From positions 1 to 56,358 of the forward strand of contig CAXBDA010000012.1 of assembly GCA_963974595.1 (NCBI GenBank): a DNA stretch of 56,358 nucleotides, given 5' to 3'. Shown here piece by piece: positions 43,266 through 52,545 of this stretch; position 1 is the stretch's first letter, and each line of letters starts with the position of its first letter. A program made the position numbers and the translations under genes. The notes under the pieces were generated by a model, which worked only from the letters and a program-made list of their open reading frames with translations, searched no databases and was not told the origin of the DNA. Origin of the DNA: PZPK01 sp963974595. Lineage in GTDB: Bacteria; Pseudomonadota; Gammaproteobacteria; Pseudomonadales; Oleiphilaceae.

Positions 43266-43706
43266 ATGAAATACAGCATTTATTTATCGGGAGAAATTCA
43301 TTCCGATTGGCGAGAACGCATTACCCAAGGCCTTAAAGAGCAAAATATTGAGGTAAATATTTATAGCCCGATAACAAATCATGAAGCCAGTGATGAAGTG
43401 GGCGTGCGTATTTTAGGCCCAGAAGAAAATAACTTTTGGAAAGACCATAAAGCCGCCAAAATTAATGCCTTACGCAGCCAAACATTGATCGAGAAATCCG
43501 ATATTGTAGTGGTTCGTTTTGGTGATAAATACAAACAGTGGAATGCCGCCTTCGATGCAGGTATCGCTATTGGTTTAGGCAAGCCCATTATTGTGATGCA
43601 CTCACCTGACTTAACACACCCATTAAAAGAAATTGATGGTGCCGCCATGGCGGTCACAGAAACCCCCGAACAAGTGGTTGAAATTTTGAAGTATATCAAC
43701 CAATAA
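43266..43706 (+). CDS. ytoQ: YtoQ family protein
   Basis: A 146-residue Rossmann-like protein of the YtoQ family, related to nucleoside 2-deoxyribosyltransferase folds. It begins YSIYLSGEIHSDWRERI and has GVRILGPEENNFWKDHKAAKINALR, IEKSDIVVVRFGDKYKQWNAAFDAG and GKPIIVMHSPDLTHPLKEIDGAA, all family blocks. The biochemical activity is unproven in the family. It lies about 100 bases before glyQ, on the same strand, with a likely promoter between. Confidence 0.85.
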   Translation: MKYSIYLSGEIHSDWRERITQGLKEQNIEVNIYSPITNHEASDEVGVRILGPEENNFWKDHKAAKINALRSQTLIEKSDIVVVRFGDKYKQWNAAFDAGIAIGLGKPIIVMHSPDLTHPLKEIDGAAMAVTETPEQVVEILKYINQ

Positions 43707-43731
43707 GCGGCCAAAATGCCATTAATTAGGG

Positions 43732-43737
43732 TATAAT
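43732..43737 (+). promoter_or_regulatory. Likely -10 element of glyQS
   Basis: A perfect TATAAT hexamer in GGGTATAATGCC, 67 bases before the glyQ start. No good -35 is seen 17 bases upstream. Confidence 0.5.
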
Positions 43738-43804
43738 GCCGCACTTTTCGCTGACATTTGCCTAAGCAAACATCACTCACAGACTTTAATTTGGTGGTAC
43801 CAAC

Positions 43805-44818
43805 GTGTCTAATGCTACAGAGTCTATTACTACAACGTCGAACCATACGCCAGACGTAAAAACCTTTCAGGGGCTAATTTTAGCGCTTCAAAACTATTGG
43901 GCCAGCAAAGGCTGCGTTATTTTACAACCACTTGATATGGAAGTGGGTGCAGGTACCTTTCACCCCGCCACCTTCCTACGCGCAATCGGCCCTGAAACCT
44001 GGAATGCAGCTTACGTCCAGCCTAGCCGTCGCCCGACAGATGGCCGTTATGGCGAAAACCCGAACCGCTTACAGCATTACTATCAGTTTCAAGTGGTCAT
44101 GAAACCTTCGCCGTTGAATATTCAGGAGCTTTATCTTGAATCATTACAAGCGATGGGCATTGACACCCTGGTTCACGATATTCGATTTGTGGAAGATAAC
44201 TGGGAATCGCCAACACTGGGCGCTTGGGGTTTAGGTTGGGAAGTCTGGCTTAACGGCATGGAAGTCACCCAGTTCACCTACTTCCAGCAAGTGGGTGGCC
44301 TGGAATGCTATCCGGTTACCGGTGAAATCACTTATGGCCTAGAACGCATCGCCATGTATCTTCAAGGTGTCGACAGCGTCTATGATTTAATTTGGACACA
44401 CGGCCCCGATGGTGATGTGACGTATGGGGATGTTTTCCACCAGAACGAAGTAGAAATGTCGACCTACAATTTTGAACATGCTAATACCGACATTTTATTT
44501 ACTAACTTCGATAACTACGAAGCAGAAAGCCAAAAGATGATTGATGCAGGCTTACCGCTTCCTGCTTATGAATTGGTGTTAAAAGCCTCACATACCTTTA
44601 ACTTGCTGGATGCACGTCATGCAATTTCGGTCACGGAACGCCAACGCTACATTCTTCGCGTACGTGGTCTGGCGCGCGCTGTTGCGAAAGCTTATTTTGA
44701 CAGTCGAAAAGATCGTGGTTTCCCGCTGGCACCAGAAGCACTTCGACTCGAAGTCCTGGCCAACCTAGCCGAGAGCCCTGCTTCCTCTGATAACGCTAAA
44801 GCGGGAGATAAGAAATAA
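43805..44818 (+). CDS. glyQ: Glycine-tRNA ligase, alpha subunit
   Basis: The catalytic subunit of the heterotetrameric glycyl-tRNA synthetase. It has the nearly invariant blocks TFQGLILALQNYWASKGCVILQPLDMEVGAGTFHPATFLRAIGPE, PSRRPTDGRYGENPNRLQHYYQFQVVMKPSP and YGLERIAMYLQGVD in this order. The start is GTG at 43805, giving about 17 extra residues before the conserved region; the C-terminus also extends beyond E. coli GlyQ. The stop TAA shares a base with the glyS ATG. Confidence 0.96.
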   Translation: MSNATESITTTSNHTPDVKTFQGLILALQNYWASKGCVILQPLDMEVGAGTFHPATFLRAIGPETWNAAYVQPSRRPTDGRYGENPNRLQHYYQFQVVMKPSPLNIQELYLESLQAMGIDTLVHDIRFVEDNWESPTLGAWGLGWEVWLNGMEVTQFTYFQQVGGLECYPVTGEITYGLERIAMYLQGVDSVYDLIWTHGPDGDVTYGDVFHQNEVEMSTYNFEHANTDILFTNFDNYEAESQKMIDAGLPLPAYELVLKASHTFNLLDARHAISVTERQRYILRVRGLARAVAKAYFDSRKDRGFPLAPEALRLEVLANLAESPASSDNAKAGDKK

Positions 44819-46908
44819 TGTTAACGCATGACTTTTTAGTAGAAATTGGTACCGAAGAGCTACCCCCTAAAGCACTCAAAACCCTTTCAAAGGCGTTTAC
44901 CTTAGGTATTGAAGATGGTTTGAAAAGTGCGGGATTGAATCACGGCAGAGTAAAATCATTTGCCAGCCCACGCCGCTTAAGTGTTCGCATCTCAGCCTTA
45001 GAGGCGCAACAAGCAGACAAAGACATTGAGAAACGCGGCCCCTCTAAAAAAGCTGCCTTAGATAAGGATGGCAACCCAAGTAGAGCGGTTCTGGGTTTTG
45101 CGCAATCCTTAGGCATCGAACCCTCTCAATTAGAAGAAATGGAAACGCCTAAAGGGGCATGGTTAGTTTACCGTAGTACCGAAGCTGGACAAGCCACCAA
45201 AGACCTATTAATCGATATCGTTGTTGAATCCTTAAACACGCTACCGATTCCAAAGCGCATGCGCTGGGGCGCTCAACGCGTTGAGTTTGTTCGCCCATTA
45301 CAATGGGTTGTGATGATATTTGGCAATGAAGTGATTCCTGGCCATATCCTTGGCATACCGACAGGCAATACAACACGCGGCCATCGTTTCCATAGCCAAG
45401 GCCTGATTGAAATCACCGATGTAAACAACTACGAACAGGTTTTGTTAGAACAAGGCAAAGTCATTGCTGATTACGAGCTGCGCAAAGAAAAAATACGTCA
45501 AGGTGTAGAAGCCGCAGCCAAAGAAAATAAAGGTATTGCAGTAATTGATGAGGCCTTATTAGATGAAGTGGCTTCGCTAAATGAATGGCCAGTGCCACTG
45601 GTTGGCAAGTTTGATGAACGCTTTCTGGAGGTTCCAACAGAAGCGCTTATTTCATCCATGAAAGAACATCAAAAATACTTTCACATGCTCGATGAAAAAG
45701 GTGCGATGATGCCTAATTTCATTACTCTGGCAAACATTGAAAGTAAAGAACCACAGCAAGTGATCGAAGGCAACGAGCGAGTTATTCGCCCTCGCTTATC
45801 CGATGCGGCGTTCTTCTTTGAGACTGATAAAAAGATCAAGCTTGAAGATCGACGCGAACAACTTAAGAACATTGTTTTCCAAACTAAGCTGGGTACGGTT
45901 TATGCCAAAACCGAACGTGTTGCTGTTTTGGCAGGGAAAATCAGTGCTGCCATTGGCGGTAATGCTTCAGAAGCACAAAGAGCGGGTCGCTTAGCCAAAT
46001 CAGACCTTGTGACTGAAATGGTACTGGAATTCACCGACCTTCAGGGCATCATGGGTTATCACTATGCACTAAATGACGGAGAGAACAATGAAGTCGCCTT
46101 GGCACTAAACGAACAGTATCAGCCAAAATTTTCAGGTGATGACCTACCAACAACCCTCACAGGCTGCGCGCTTTCTCTAGCAGAAAAACTTGATTCGCTG
46201 GTGGGGTTGTTTGGCATCAGTCAACCACCTACCGGCACAAAAGACCCTTTCGCTCTTCGTCGTGCGGCTTTAGGTGTATTGCGTATTCTGGTTGAAAAGG
46301 AGCTCGCTTTAGATCTAACAGACTTAATTATCTGGGCGCTTGAAAGTTACCAGCTGGATGGCCAAACAGCGAAGTTAGACAATAAGGAAGTTGAACAACA
46401 ATTAATCTCGTATATTCTGGATAGGTTCCGTGCTCGTTATGACGATGAAGGTGTCTCTATCGATGTCTTCCTCTCGGTAAATGCACGCCGCCCGACACAG
46501 CCTCTCGACTTTGACCATCGCGTTAAAGCCGTTGATACTTTTTCAAAACGTCCTGAAGCGGCGGCTTTGGCTGCTGCGAATAAGCGTGTATCCAATATTC
46601 TTGCGAAGCAGGATGCCGATTTAACAGGTCTTAAACTGGATCAACACTTGTTAACCGAAACGTCTGAACAAGAACTGGCCAAACAAATTACAAGTTTAAG
46701 TGCTGAGGTATTACCGCTGTTCGATAAGGGTGATTACCAGTCTGCTCTTAGCTTATTGGCAGGCCTGCAAACTACTGTTGATCAGTTCTTTGAAGACGTC
46801 ATGGTCATGGCAGATGAACCAGCCGTTAGACAAAACCGCTTGGTGCTGTTAAAGCTCTTAAGCGATTTATTCCTACGCGTTGCAGATATATCACTCTTAT
46901 CTAGCTAA
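44818..46908 (+). CDS. glyS: Glycine-tRNA ligase, beta subunit
   Basis: The tRNA-binding beta subunit, 696 residues. Family landmarks are HDFLVEIGTEELPPKALK at the N-terminus, KRMRWGAQRVEFVRPLQW, the HD-domain-like LVTEMVLEFTDLQGIMGYHYA, and PPTGTKDPFALRRAALGVLRIL. It overlaps glyQ by one base, so subunit synthesis is coupled. A strong terminator follows its stop. Confidence 0.96.
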   Translation: MLTHDFLVEIGTEELPPKALKTLSKAFTLGIEDGLKSAGLNHGRVKSFASPRRLSVRISALEAQQADKDIEKRGPSKKAALDKDGNPSRAVLGFAQSLGIEPSQLEEMETPKGAWLVYRSTEAGQATKDLLIDIVVESLNTLPIPKRMRWGAQRVEFVRPLQWVVMIFGNEVIPGHILGIPTGNTTRGHRFHSQGLIEITDVNNYEQVLLEQGKVIADYELRKEKIRQGVEAAAKENKGIAVIDEALLDEVASLNEWPVPLVGKFDERFLEVPTEALISSMKEHQKYFHMLDEKGAMMPNFITLANIESKEPQQVIEGNERVIRPRLSDAAFFFETDKKIKLEDRREQLKNIVFQTKLGTVYAKTERVAVLAGKISAAIGGNASEAQRAGRLAKSDLVTEMVLEFTDLQGIMGYHYALNDGENNEVALALNEQYQPKFSGDDLPTTLTGCALSLAEKLDSLVGLFGISQPPTGTKDPFALRRAALGVLRILVEKELALDLTDLIIWALESYQLDGQTAKLDNKEVEQQLISYILDRFRARYDDEGVSIDVFLSVNARRPTQPLDFDHRVKAVDTFSKRPEAAALAAANKRVSNILAKQDADLTGLKLDQHLLTETSEQELAKQITSLSAEVLPLFDKGDYQSALSLLAGLQTTVDQFFEDVMVMADEPAVRQNRLVLLKLLSDLFLRVADISLLSS

Positions 46909-46925
46909 ACAGCCGTTTTAAGAAT

Positions 46926-46969
46926 AAAAAAGCCCCTGAAAAATCACTTACTTTTTCAGGGGCTTTTTT
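46926..46969. terminator. Strong bidirectional terminator after glyS
   Basis: An 18-base perfect inverted repeat: AAAAAAGCCCCTGAAAAA pairs with TTTTTCAGGGGCTTTTTT around an 8-base loop. The A and T flanks make it an intrinsic terminator in both directions, 17 bases after glyS. Confidence 0.93.
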
Positions 46970-47058
46970 ATGTCACGCAATTAGTTCCCTCGAATACTCA
47001 GTATTTCTCTTATCAAGTGCTAAACTAAAAATTCGATCTGCAAACTATACGCAAACAT

Positions 47059-48765
47059 ATGCACCCAATTATAAAGCCCGTATTTTATCTAATGAATCAC
47101 TTGAGCTACCCTGGGAAGTTCATGTTGATCTGTTCGGTGTTTGCCATTCCTTTAGCTTTTTTCGCAGTTCAATTGGCTAGCGGTCATCATCAGCAAGCAC
47201 TACAAGCTCAAGAAACCAAAGCTGGTTTACGTTATATTCAAAAAACAAGCTTATTAATACAAGAACTCGAAACCCTTAGAGACCTAAAAGTCATCACCTC
47301 TTGGAATACCGACACTAATTTCACAGAGCACTACACCGAAAGCCGTTCCAAGTCACTCCAACATATAGAAAACTTACTGAAGTCGACAACAGTAATCAAT
47401 AATAAAAAATTTCTCCGTGGACTAAAGCAGCTGATTGAGCTGGATGAAAAAGCAAAAGGAAGTGCGTCAGGAAGTCTTGATGCCGTTTATGAAGACGCCC
47501 ATTCTATTTTAGACCGAGTTTATAAGTGGAGAGCAAAACTAAGCTATAACTTTATTTCTTTCAGTCGTAATAATAGCCATATTCTTTCGATTATAAATTT
47601 ATTAAATGAAGCTGACATTTATACACGCTCACTGGGTAAAGCAAGAACCTATGGCAGCCTGTATCTTACCCAACAATATGTAGACTCTTATGGCGGGCAA
47701 GTTTTAGAAAAAACCTACCAGGAATTAAGCAATCTGATAGATTTAATTGACTTAAAAGATTCTGAGTACAGCGCTTTTTTCCAAGCCTATCAAGAGGCAA
47801 GCCTGATCAGTGTCAAGAACAGCCTGACGAATGGACGACAACTTTTTTATCAAAAGCTTATTCTAGCGACAAAAACAACAAGCAACCCGCACTCATATTT
47901 CGAAAATCAGAGCCATAGCTTTAATCAGATCTATCAATACAATCAATCTCTTCTCGAACTTTCATCCAATATAGTTGAGCAGGCTTATGAAAAAAGCCTT
48001 ATGCAACTTGGGGTGTTTTATCTCAGCACTTTATTTATGTCACTACTGCTCATTTATTTGGTGATAGGCTTATACCAGTCTATTTCTGTCACGATAAGAG
48101 AACTACTTAAATCAGCGGCGCTTTTTGCTGCTGGAAAATATGATGCGCCCGTTAACATTATATCTCATGATGAGCTGACAGCCGTAGCCGAAGCCATGGA
48201 TAGCATGAGGATTAACATTAAGGAGCGCGAAGAAAAGCTAGCCTTGATCAGCCAGACAGATGGATTAACGCAACTCTCTAATAGAAAGTTTTTTAATCAG
48301 GCTTTACGCATAAGCTTGGCAAACAGCCGAAGAAACATGACACCGCTAAGCATTGTTATGATGGATATTGATTTTTTCAAAAAAGTGAATGATAAATATG
48401 GCCACTTGGCAGGCGATGATTGCCTCATCAAAATTGCCAAACTCATGAAGAATCAGTTCAAACGCCAAACTGATGTGGTCGCTCGATATGGTGGAGAGGA
48501 GTTTATTGCTATTTTATACGGACAAAATCTTGAAGAGGCGAACGTTCAAACTGAAAAGCTCAGAGCTAAAATAGAATCGACGGATATCATTTTTGATGAA
48601 TTTTCATTCAGGGTGACAGCAAGCTTTGGTCTGGCCAGTTTAATTCCGCCGGAAGAAGCAAACTCACAAGACCTGCTTGCCTTAGTCGACGCCTTACTTT
48701 ATGAGTCTAAAGACAGTGGCAGAAACTGTATAAGCGCCAGGGTGTATCACTCTCTGGATGAATAA
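47059..48765 (+). CDS. Membrane diguanylate cyclase (HAMP-GGDEF)
   Basis: A 568-residue enzyme that would make cyclic di-GMP. A first helix (about 22-42) and a second (about 319-342) enclose a roughly 275-residue helical periplasmic sensor that I do not recognise. A HAMP region with SVTIRELLKSAALFAAGKYDAPV and DELTAVAEAMDSM leads to a GGDEF domain: LTQLSNRKFFNQAL, DIDFFKKVNDKYGHLAGDDCL, and the active site RYGGEEF. The inhibitory I-site R-x-x-D is present (RQTD, five residues before GGEEF). The signature motif is intact, so activity is likely. Confidence 0.88.
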   Translation: MHPIIKPVFYLMNHLSYPGKFMLICSVFAIPLAFFAVQLASGHHQQALQAQETKAGLRYIQKTSLLIQELETLRDLKVITSWNTDTNFTEHYTESRSKSLQHIENLLKSTTVINNKKFLRGLKQLIELDEKAKGSASGSLDAVYEDAHSILDRVYKWRAKLSYNFISFSRNNSHILSIINLLNEADIYTRSLGKARTYGSLYLTQQYVDSYGGQVLEKTYQELSNLIDLIDLKDSEYSAFFQAYQEASLISVKNSLTNGRQLFYQKLILATKTTSNPHSYFENQSHSFNQIYQYNQSLLELSSNIVEQAYEKSLMQLGVFYLSTLFMSLLLIYLVIGLYQSISVTIRELLKSAALFAAGKYDAPVNIISHDELTAVAEAMDSMRINIKEREEKLALISQTDGLTQLSNRKFFNQALRISLANSRRNMTPLSIVMMDIDFFKKVNDKYGHLAGDDCLIKIAKLMKNQFKRQTDVVARYGGEEFIAILYGQNLEEANVQTEKLRAKIESTDIIFDEFSFRVTASFGLASLIPPEEANSQDLLALVDALLYESKDSGRNCISARVYHSLDE

Positions 48766-48770
48766 CTATA

Positions 48771-48798
48771 CACTTCACTTCACTTCTCTTCTCTTCAC
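48771..48798 (+). repeat. CACTT-type short tandem repeat
   Basis: CACTTCACTTCACTTCTCTTC followed by TCTTCAC: three near-perfect CACTT units and related pyrimidine repeats, in the 39-base gap between two convergent diguanylate cyclase genes. No function can be assigned. Confidence 0.6.
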
Positions 48799-48804
48799 TA
48801 ATAG

Positions 48805-49722
48805 TTAAGCAAGTACCACAGCATTACGGCCTTGGACTTTCGCTTTGTATAAGGCTTTATCTGCTTGTTTGAGCATACCTTGCCACTCTCCTGCTTCTGC
48901 TGATACAACACCCATACTGACCGTCAGAATGCCGCGCTCAGTATTATGATTTTCAAGCGCCAAAGACTCAATATGCTCTCTGATACGCTCTGCACCAATT
49001 AAGGCTTCCTCAGAGCTTGTGTTTGGCATAAGCACTAAAAATTCTTCACCACCATAACGAAAGAATCTATCTGACACCCTTAAGGCGCTCTTAGTACTTT
49101 GTGCGACCACTCTCAGCGCATCATCTCCTGCCTGATGACCATAATAATCATTAAATTTTTTGAAGAAATCGATATCCAGCAAGGCGATGGCATAACTATT
49201 CTGTAGTCTTTCTGCTTGAGCCTGGCAGTGTTTTAGCTCAACTTCCATGGCCCGCCGATTACCTACCCCGGTTAAAGGATCTTCCAAGGAGAGCAACTTA
49301 AGGGTTTCAAAATTAGACTCCAATGCATCATGTTTAACCATTAAATGCACATAAGCGTCTACCAAATTATCTTGTGTAACAACGCCTTGAAGTTCGTAAT
49401 TTCCATTGACAACAGGCAGGTGCCGTAATTGATGGCTACGCGATATCATCAGGGCGTCTTTAAACGCATTATCCACATACACACAAACTGGTTTAGCCGT
49501 CATAATGCTTTCTACAGGCTCATCCATAAGCCTTGGATCATCCAACAAACGAGAAGCCAGACGCGTGATATCACGCTCTGTAATAATACCAATGGGCTGG
49601 CCGGCTTCCACGACAATTAAGTATGAACTTTTTTTTTCAACCATCAAGGGGATGGCAATATTCAGGGCCACACCCTGCTCACAGCTCAATGGTTCATCAT
49701 TCATAATCTCTTTGACAAGCAT
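48805..49722 (-). CDS. CBS-pair diguanylate cyclase
   Basis: A cytoplasmic protein of 305 residues with two CBS domains (about 1-120; IIGVVEAGQPIG-like IVVEAGQPIGIITERDITRL and HQLRHLPVVNGNYELQGVVTQDNLVDAYVHL) followed by a GGDEF domain: LEDPLTGVGNRRAMEVEL, DIDFFKKFNDYYGHQAGDDAL, FRYGGEEFLVLMPNT. The I-site RVSD is five residues before GGEEF. CBS pairs bind adenine nucleotides or related ligands in other proteins, so an energy or nucleotide signal may control c-di-GMP synthesis here. It is convergent with the preceding cyclase. Confidence 0.87.
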   Translation of the reverse strand: MLVKEIMNDEPLSCEQGVALNIAIPLMVEKKSSYLIVVEAGQPIGIITERDITRLASRLLDDPRLMDEPVESIMTAKPVCVYVDNAFKDALMISRSHQLRHLPVVNGNYELQGVVTQDNLVDAYVHLMVKHDALESNFETLKLLSLEDPLTGVGNRRAMEVELKHCQAQAERLQNSYAIALLDIDFFKKFNDYYGHQAGDDALRVVAQSTKSALRVSDRFFRYGGEEFLVLMPNTSSEEALIGAERIREHIESLALENHNTERGILTVSMGVVSAEAGEWQGMLKQADKALYKAKVQGRNAVVLA

Positions 49723-49892
49723 ATTTATTATTTCCCTCTTCTCTTATATGAGCTTGTAGCTTAACTATTATAGCCGAGGCTTAGCAAATTACTTGCCTAC
49801 CGGAAGAATTATTGACCAATGTCAGCCCTATACACAGGTTTTAATGTTAATTTGAAAGTGTGGCCTCAGGCCACGTCAAATGAGGACATAGA

Positions 49893-50672
49893 ATGACCTT
49901 AATCAAAACAGCCGATACTGCACCATCAAATAAACTGACACGTTTTATTCCTCTACCTTATTTACGAGGTTTATTTGGACTCATACTCTCTGCCGGATCA
50001 CCTCTTGGATGGATTATCATCCAATTTCTAGCAGGGCGCGACCCTTTCTTGGCGAAAAATATTGACGTACTACTTTATTGTTATATGTCTATTGCTAGCG
50101 CAATTGTTTTTTCAGCATTAGGGTTTGCTATTGGTAAACGTGAACTAATGATTACTGATTTAGCATTAACAGATGGTCTAACTTCGCTATACAACAAACG
50201 TTATTTTACGAACCGGCTTGATCAAGAATATGAAAGACATGTACGAAATGGATCTGGAATGGCCATTATCCAAATCGATATTGATTTCTTTAAGAATATA
50301 AACGATAGCTATGGTCACCAAGTAGGCGACGAAGTTTTAAAAAGTATTGCCTCTTTGGTAAAAGACAATTGCAGAAAAAATGAAATAGCAGCCCGTGTTG
50401 GTGGTGAAGAATTAAGTATTATTGCTTATGATTGTGAAGAAGATGAAGCCTATATACTCGCTGACAGGATTCGAGAAAAAATAAAACAACTTGATTTTAC
50501 TAAGTTTGGGATCAAGACTCCCATCACCGCATCTTTTGGTGTTGCCATTGCAAATAACGTTAGTAAAACTGCCTTAGACGTTTATCTGCATGCCGATGAA
50601 GCCCTTTATGTTGCTAAACAAACCGGTCGAGATAAAGTCTGCTTATTTTCGAAAATACATCCTGAACATTAA
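49893..50672 (+). CDS. GGDEF-domain membrane protein with altered active site
   Basis: A 259-residue protein with two N-terminal membrane helices (about 25-48 and 60-85) and a GGDEF domain: LTDGLTSLYNKRYFTNRL, IDIDFFKNINDSYGHQVGDEVL and RVGGEELSIIAYD. The signature is GGEEL in place of GGEEF and the I-site position reads RKNE rather than R-x-x-D, so activity and feedback control may both differ from the two neighbours. The start ATG has GAGGA upstream. Divergent from the CBS-GGDEF gene. Confidence 0.82.
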   Translation: MTLIKTADTAPSNKLTRFIPLPYLRGLFGLILSAGSPLGWIIIQFLAGRDPFLAKNIDVLLYCYMSIASAIVFSALGFAIGKRELMITDLALTDGLTSLYNKRYFTNRLDQEYERHVRNGSGMAIIQIDIDFFKNINDSYGHQVGDEVLKSIASLVKDNCRKNEIAARVGGEELSIIAYDCEEDEAYILADRIREKIKQLDFTKFGIKTPITASFGVAIANNVSKTALDVYLHADEALYVAKQTGRDKVCLFSKIHPEH

Positions 50673-50776
50673 TCAGATAACCTGAAAGCAGAAAATAGCA
50701 AGGAAGCAACAAGCGCTTCCGTATCAAGACAATAATTGCTAAGCTATTTTTCAACTAAACAGACAAAGAGCCCTCT

Positions 50777-51346
50777 ATGAAACCGGTTATCAGTCGCCTT
50801 AACAGTCAATTAAACTCATTAAATACCCAGATTCAGAATCTGGTTAAGAGTTGGGTCAACAATGTGACGACGTCTCCAGACTCATCACGCATAACACAAT
50901 TAAAAGTGGCAAGCGCGCTAAAACTGGTGACGCAATTTGTTGGCCAAGCGATTCCATTTGCTACACGTAACGGCTTTAAAGTTATCGACTTTCGTCCTGG
51001 TTATGTAAAGGCCTTTATCCCCTTAAAAACAAACGCCAACCACTTTAATGCGATGTATGCAGGCGCACTGTTTACCGTTGCCGAATTACCCGGTGGCATC
51101 ATCTCTGTGTTTAGTTTTGATGAGCGTTATTTCCCCATTCTTAAAGACCTTAAAATGGAATTCCTGAAGATGGCTAAAACCGATGTCACTGTCGAGTTTG
51201 AACTTTCTTCCGGCGAGCTTAGCCGTTTAGAAAATGAAGCTTCAGTGCATGGTAAATGTGACTTCATATTACAAGGCGAGATAAAAGATGCCCACGGTGA
51301 GATAGTCGCAAAAAGCTTTGCCAACTATCAATTAAGAATGAAATAA
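50777..51346 (+). CDS. DUF4442 hot-dog fold protein (putative thioesterase)
   Basis: A 189-residue protein of the DUF4442 family, related to acyl-CoA thioesterases. The hot-dog region spans about residues 62-185: RNGFKVIDFRPGYVKAFIPLK, NANHFNAMYAGALFTVAELPGGI (central helix) and YFPILKDLKMEFLKMAKTDVTVEFEL. The first 60 residues are helical. The substrate is unknown. Single-gene unit between a GGDEF gene and the DUF3301 gene. Confidence 0.72.
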   Translation: MKPVISRLNSQLNSLNTQIQNLVKSWVNNVTTSPDSSRITQLKVASALKLVTQFVGQAIPFATRNGFKVIDFRPGYVKAFIPLKTNANHFNAMYAGALFTVAELPGGIISVFSFDERYFPILKDLKMEFLKMAKTDVTVEFELSSGELSRLENEASVHGKCDFILQGEIKDAHGEIVAKSFANYQLRMK

Positions 51347-51461
51347 ATCCAATTAATATGGCCAGAAGAAAACCATGTTGAAAAATACCGCTCCCCTTAA
51401 AAACTAAGTTAGATTCATGGGATCTTAATTGAAAAAGCACTTACGCTAATGGGAATACTCT

Positions 51462-51776
51462 ATGTCTCTTCGATCCATTTTTTTAACTGCTCTGGTTTTT
51501 TTGGGTGTTGTCTACTGGCTGCGTGCCCGGGATTTAAAACAGCTAGCTTTGATCGAAGCCAGTAAATACTGCAAAGCGTTAGATCTTTCACTTCTCGATG
51601 AGTCAGTAGTATTAAGAAGTATCAAACCCATGCGTAATTCTCGAGGTAAACGGTGCTTATCTAGAACTTATCAATTTGACTTTACCTCCAATGGAAACGA
51701 TCGTTATCAGGGGGAGATCAGTTTATCTGGTAAACAGGTTTTACAGATAAAACTGCCGCCTCATCGCATTGATTAA
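51462..51776 (+). CDS. DUF3301 membrane-anchored protein
   Basis: A 104-residue protein with one N-terminal helix (about 5-22) and a short soluble part: ARDLKQLALIEASKYCKALDLSLLDESVVLRSIK, then RCLSRTYQFDFTSNGNDRYQGEISLSGKQVLQIKLPPHRI, matching DUF3301. The conserved C and the R-x-Y-x-F-x-F-T-S-x-G-x-x-R-Y-x-G pattern support the family. Function unknown. It lies 115 bases after the DUF4442 gene. Confidence 0.78.
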   Translation: MSLRSIFLTALVFLGVVYWLRARDLKQLALIEASKYCKALDLSLLDESVVLRSIKPMRNSRGKRCLSRTYQFDFTSNGNDRYQGEISLSGKQVLQIKLPPHRID

Positions 51777-51891
51777 TGCTTTGACGGTTTATTTTCCCAG
51801 CCCTGTTCAAATTATAAACAGATGGCGCTTGCTATTTGTGGCGCTAATTTTAATAATGAGCATGCTAATAAATATAAAAAAGTAATCTAAT

Positions 51892-52545
51892 ATGCAATCA
51901 TTGCTTCATGCTTATCATCAGGAAGCACTCAAGCTTCTCGTGGTCGAGGATCATCCAGTCTACCTGGAAGGTCTTTCTTATATTTTAAGAAAGCTTGACG
52001 ATGACTTATCACTCACGAGCGTTAACAGCACTCACGAAGCCACCGAACTGCTGAGCCAATCACCCAACCTTGATTTAATTTTGTTAGATTTATCCTTGCC
52101 AGATGGCGGTGGATTGTCTGTTCTACGATACTTATCGCTAAATAGGATTTTTATCCCCGCGGTGATTTTATCCGCTTCCGAAGAGCCAAAAGATGTTCAT
52201 CGTGCTTTGATGGCGGGTGCCAGTGGTTTTATCTCTAAAGCCAGCTCCAGTGAAGATATTCTTGGTGCAATCGATAAGATTCTTAACGGTGAGCATTACT
52301 GGCCAGAGTTTTACTCGCCACCATCAAGAGATGAACCCTTACTTCAGCCCTCGTTAACACCAAGACAAATCGAAGTTCTTAAGCTCGTGTCAGAAGGACT
52401 CCCTAACAAACGTATTTGCCAGATCTTAACTGTTTCTGAACACACAGTGAAAAGCTATATGAAGTCACTATTTTCAGAATTAAACGTGCATAACAGAACG
52501 GAATGCACACGAGTAGCCATTGAATTAGGCTTGGTTGATAACTAA
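51892..52545 (+). CDS. LuxR/NarL-family response regulator
   Basis: A 217-residue transcription regulator. The receiver domain has LLVVEDHP (acidic pocket), LDLILLDLSLPDGGG (phosphoacceptor Asp), VILSASEE and FISKAS (Lys switch). The C-terminal LuxR helix-turn-helix is LTPRQIEVLKLVSEGLPNKRICQILTVSEHTVKSYMKSLFSELNV. It ends tail-to-tail with the next histidine kinase, with a 4-base stop overlap, so that kinase is the natural partner. It is also a possible NarL substitute for NarX, but it is 24 kb away and nothing else supports that. Confidence 0.88.
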   Translation: MQSLLHAYHQEALKLLVVEDHPVYLEGLSYILRKLDDDLSLTSVNSTHEATELLSQSPNLDLILLDLSLPDGGGLSVLRYLSLNRIFIPAVILSASEEPKDVHRALMAGASGFISKASSSEDILGAIDKILNGEHYWPEFYSPPSRDEPLLQPSLTPRQIEVLKLVSEGLPNKRICQILTVSEHTVKSYMKSLFSELNVHNRTECTRVAIELGLVDN

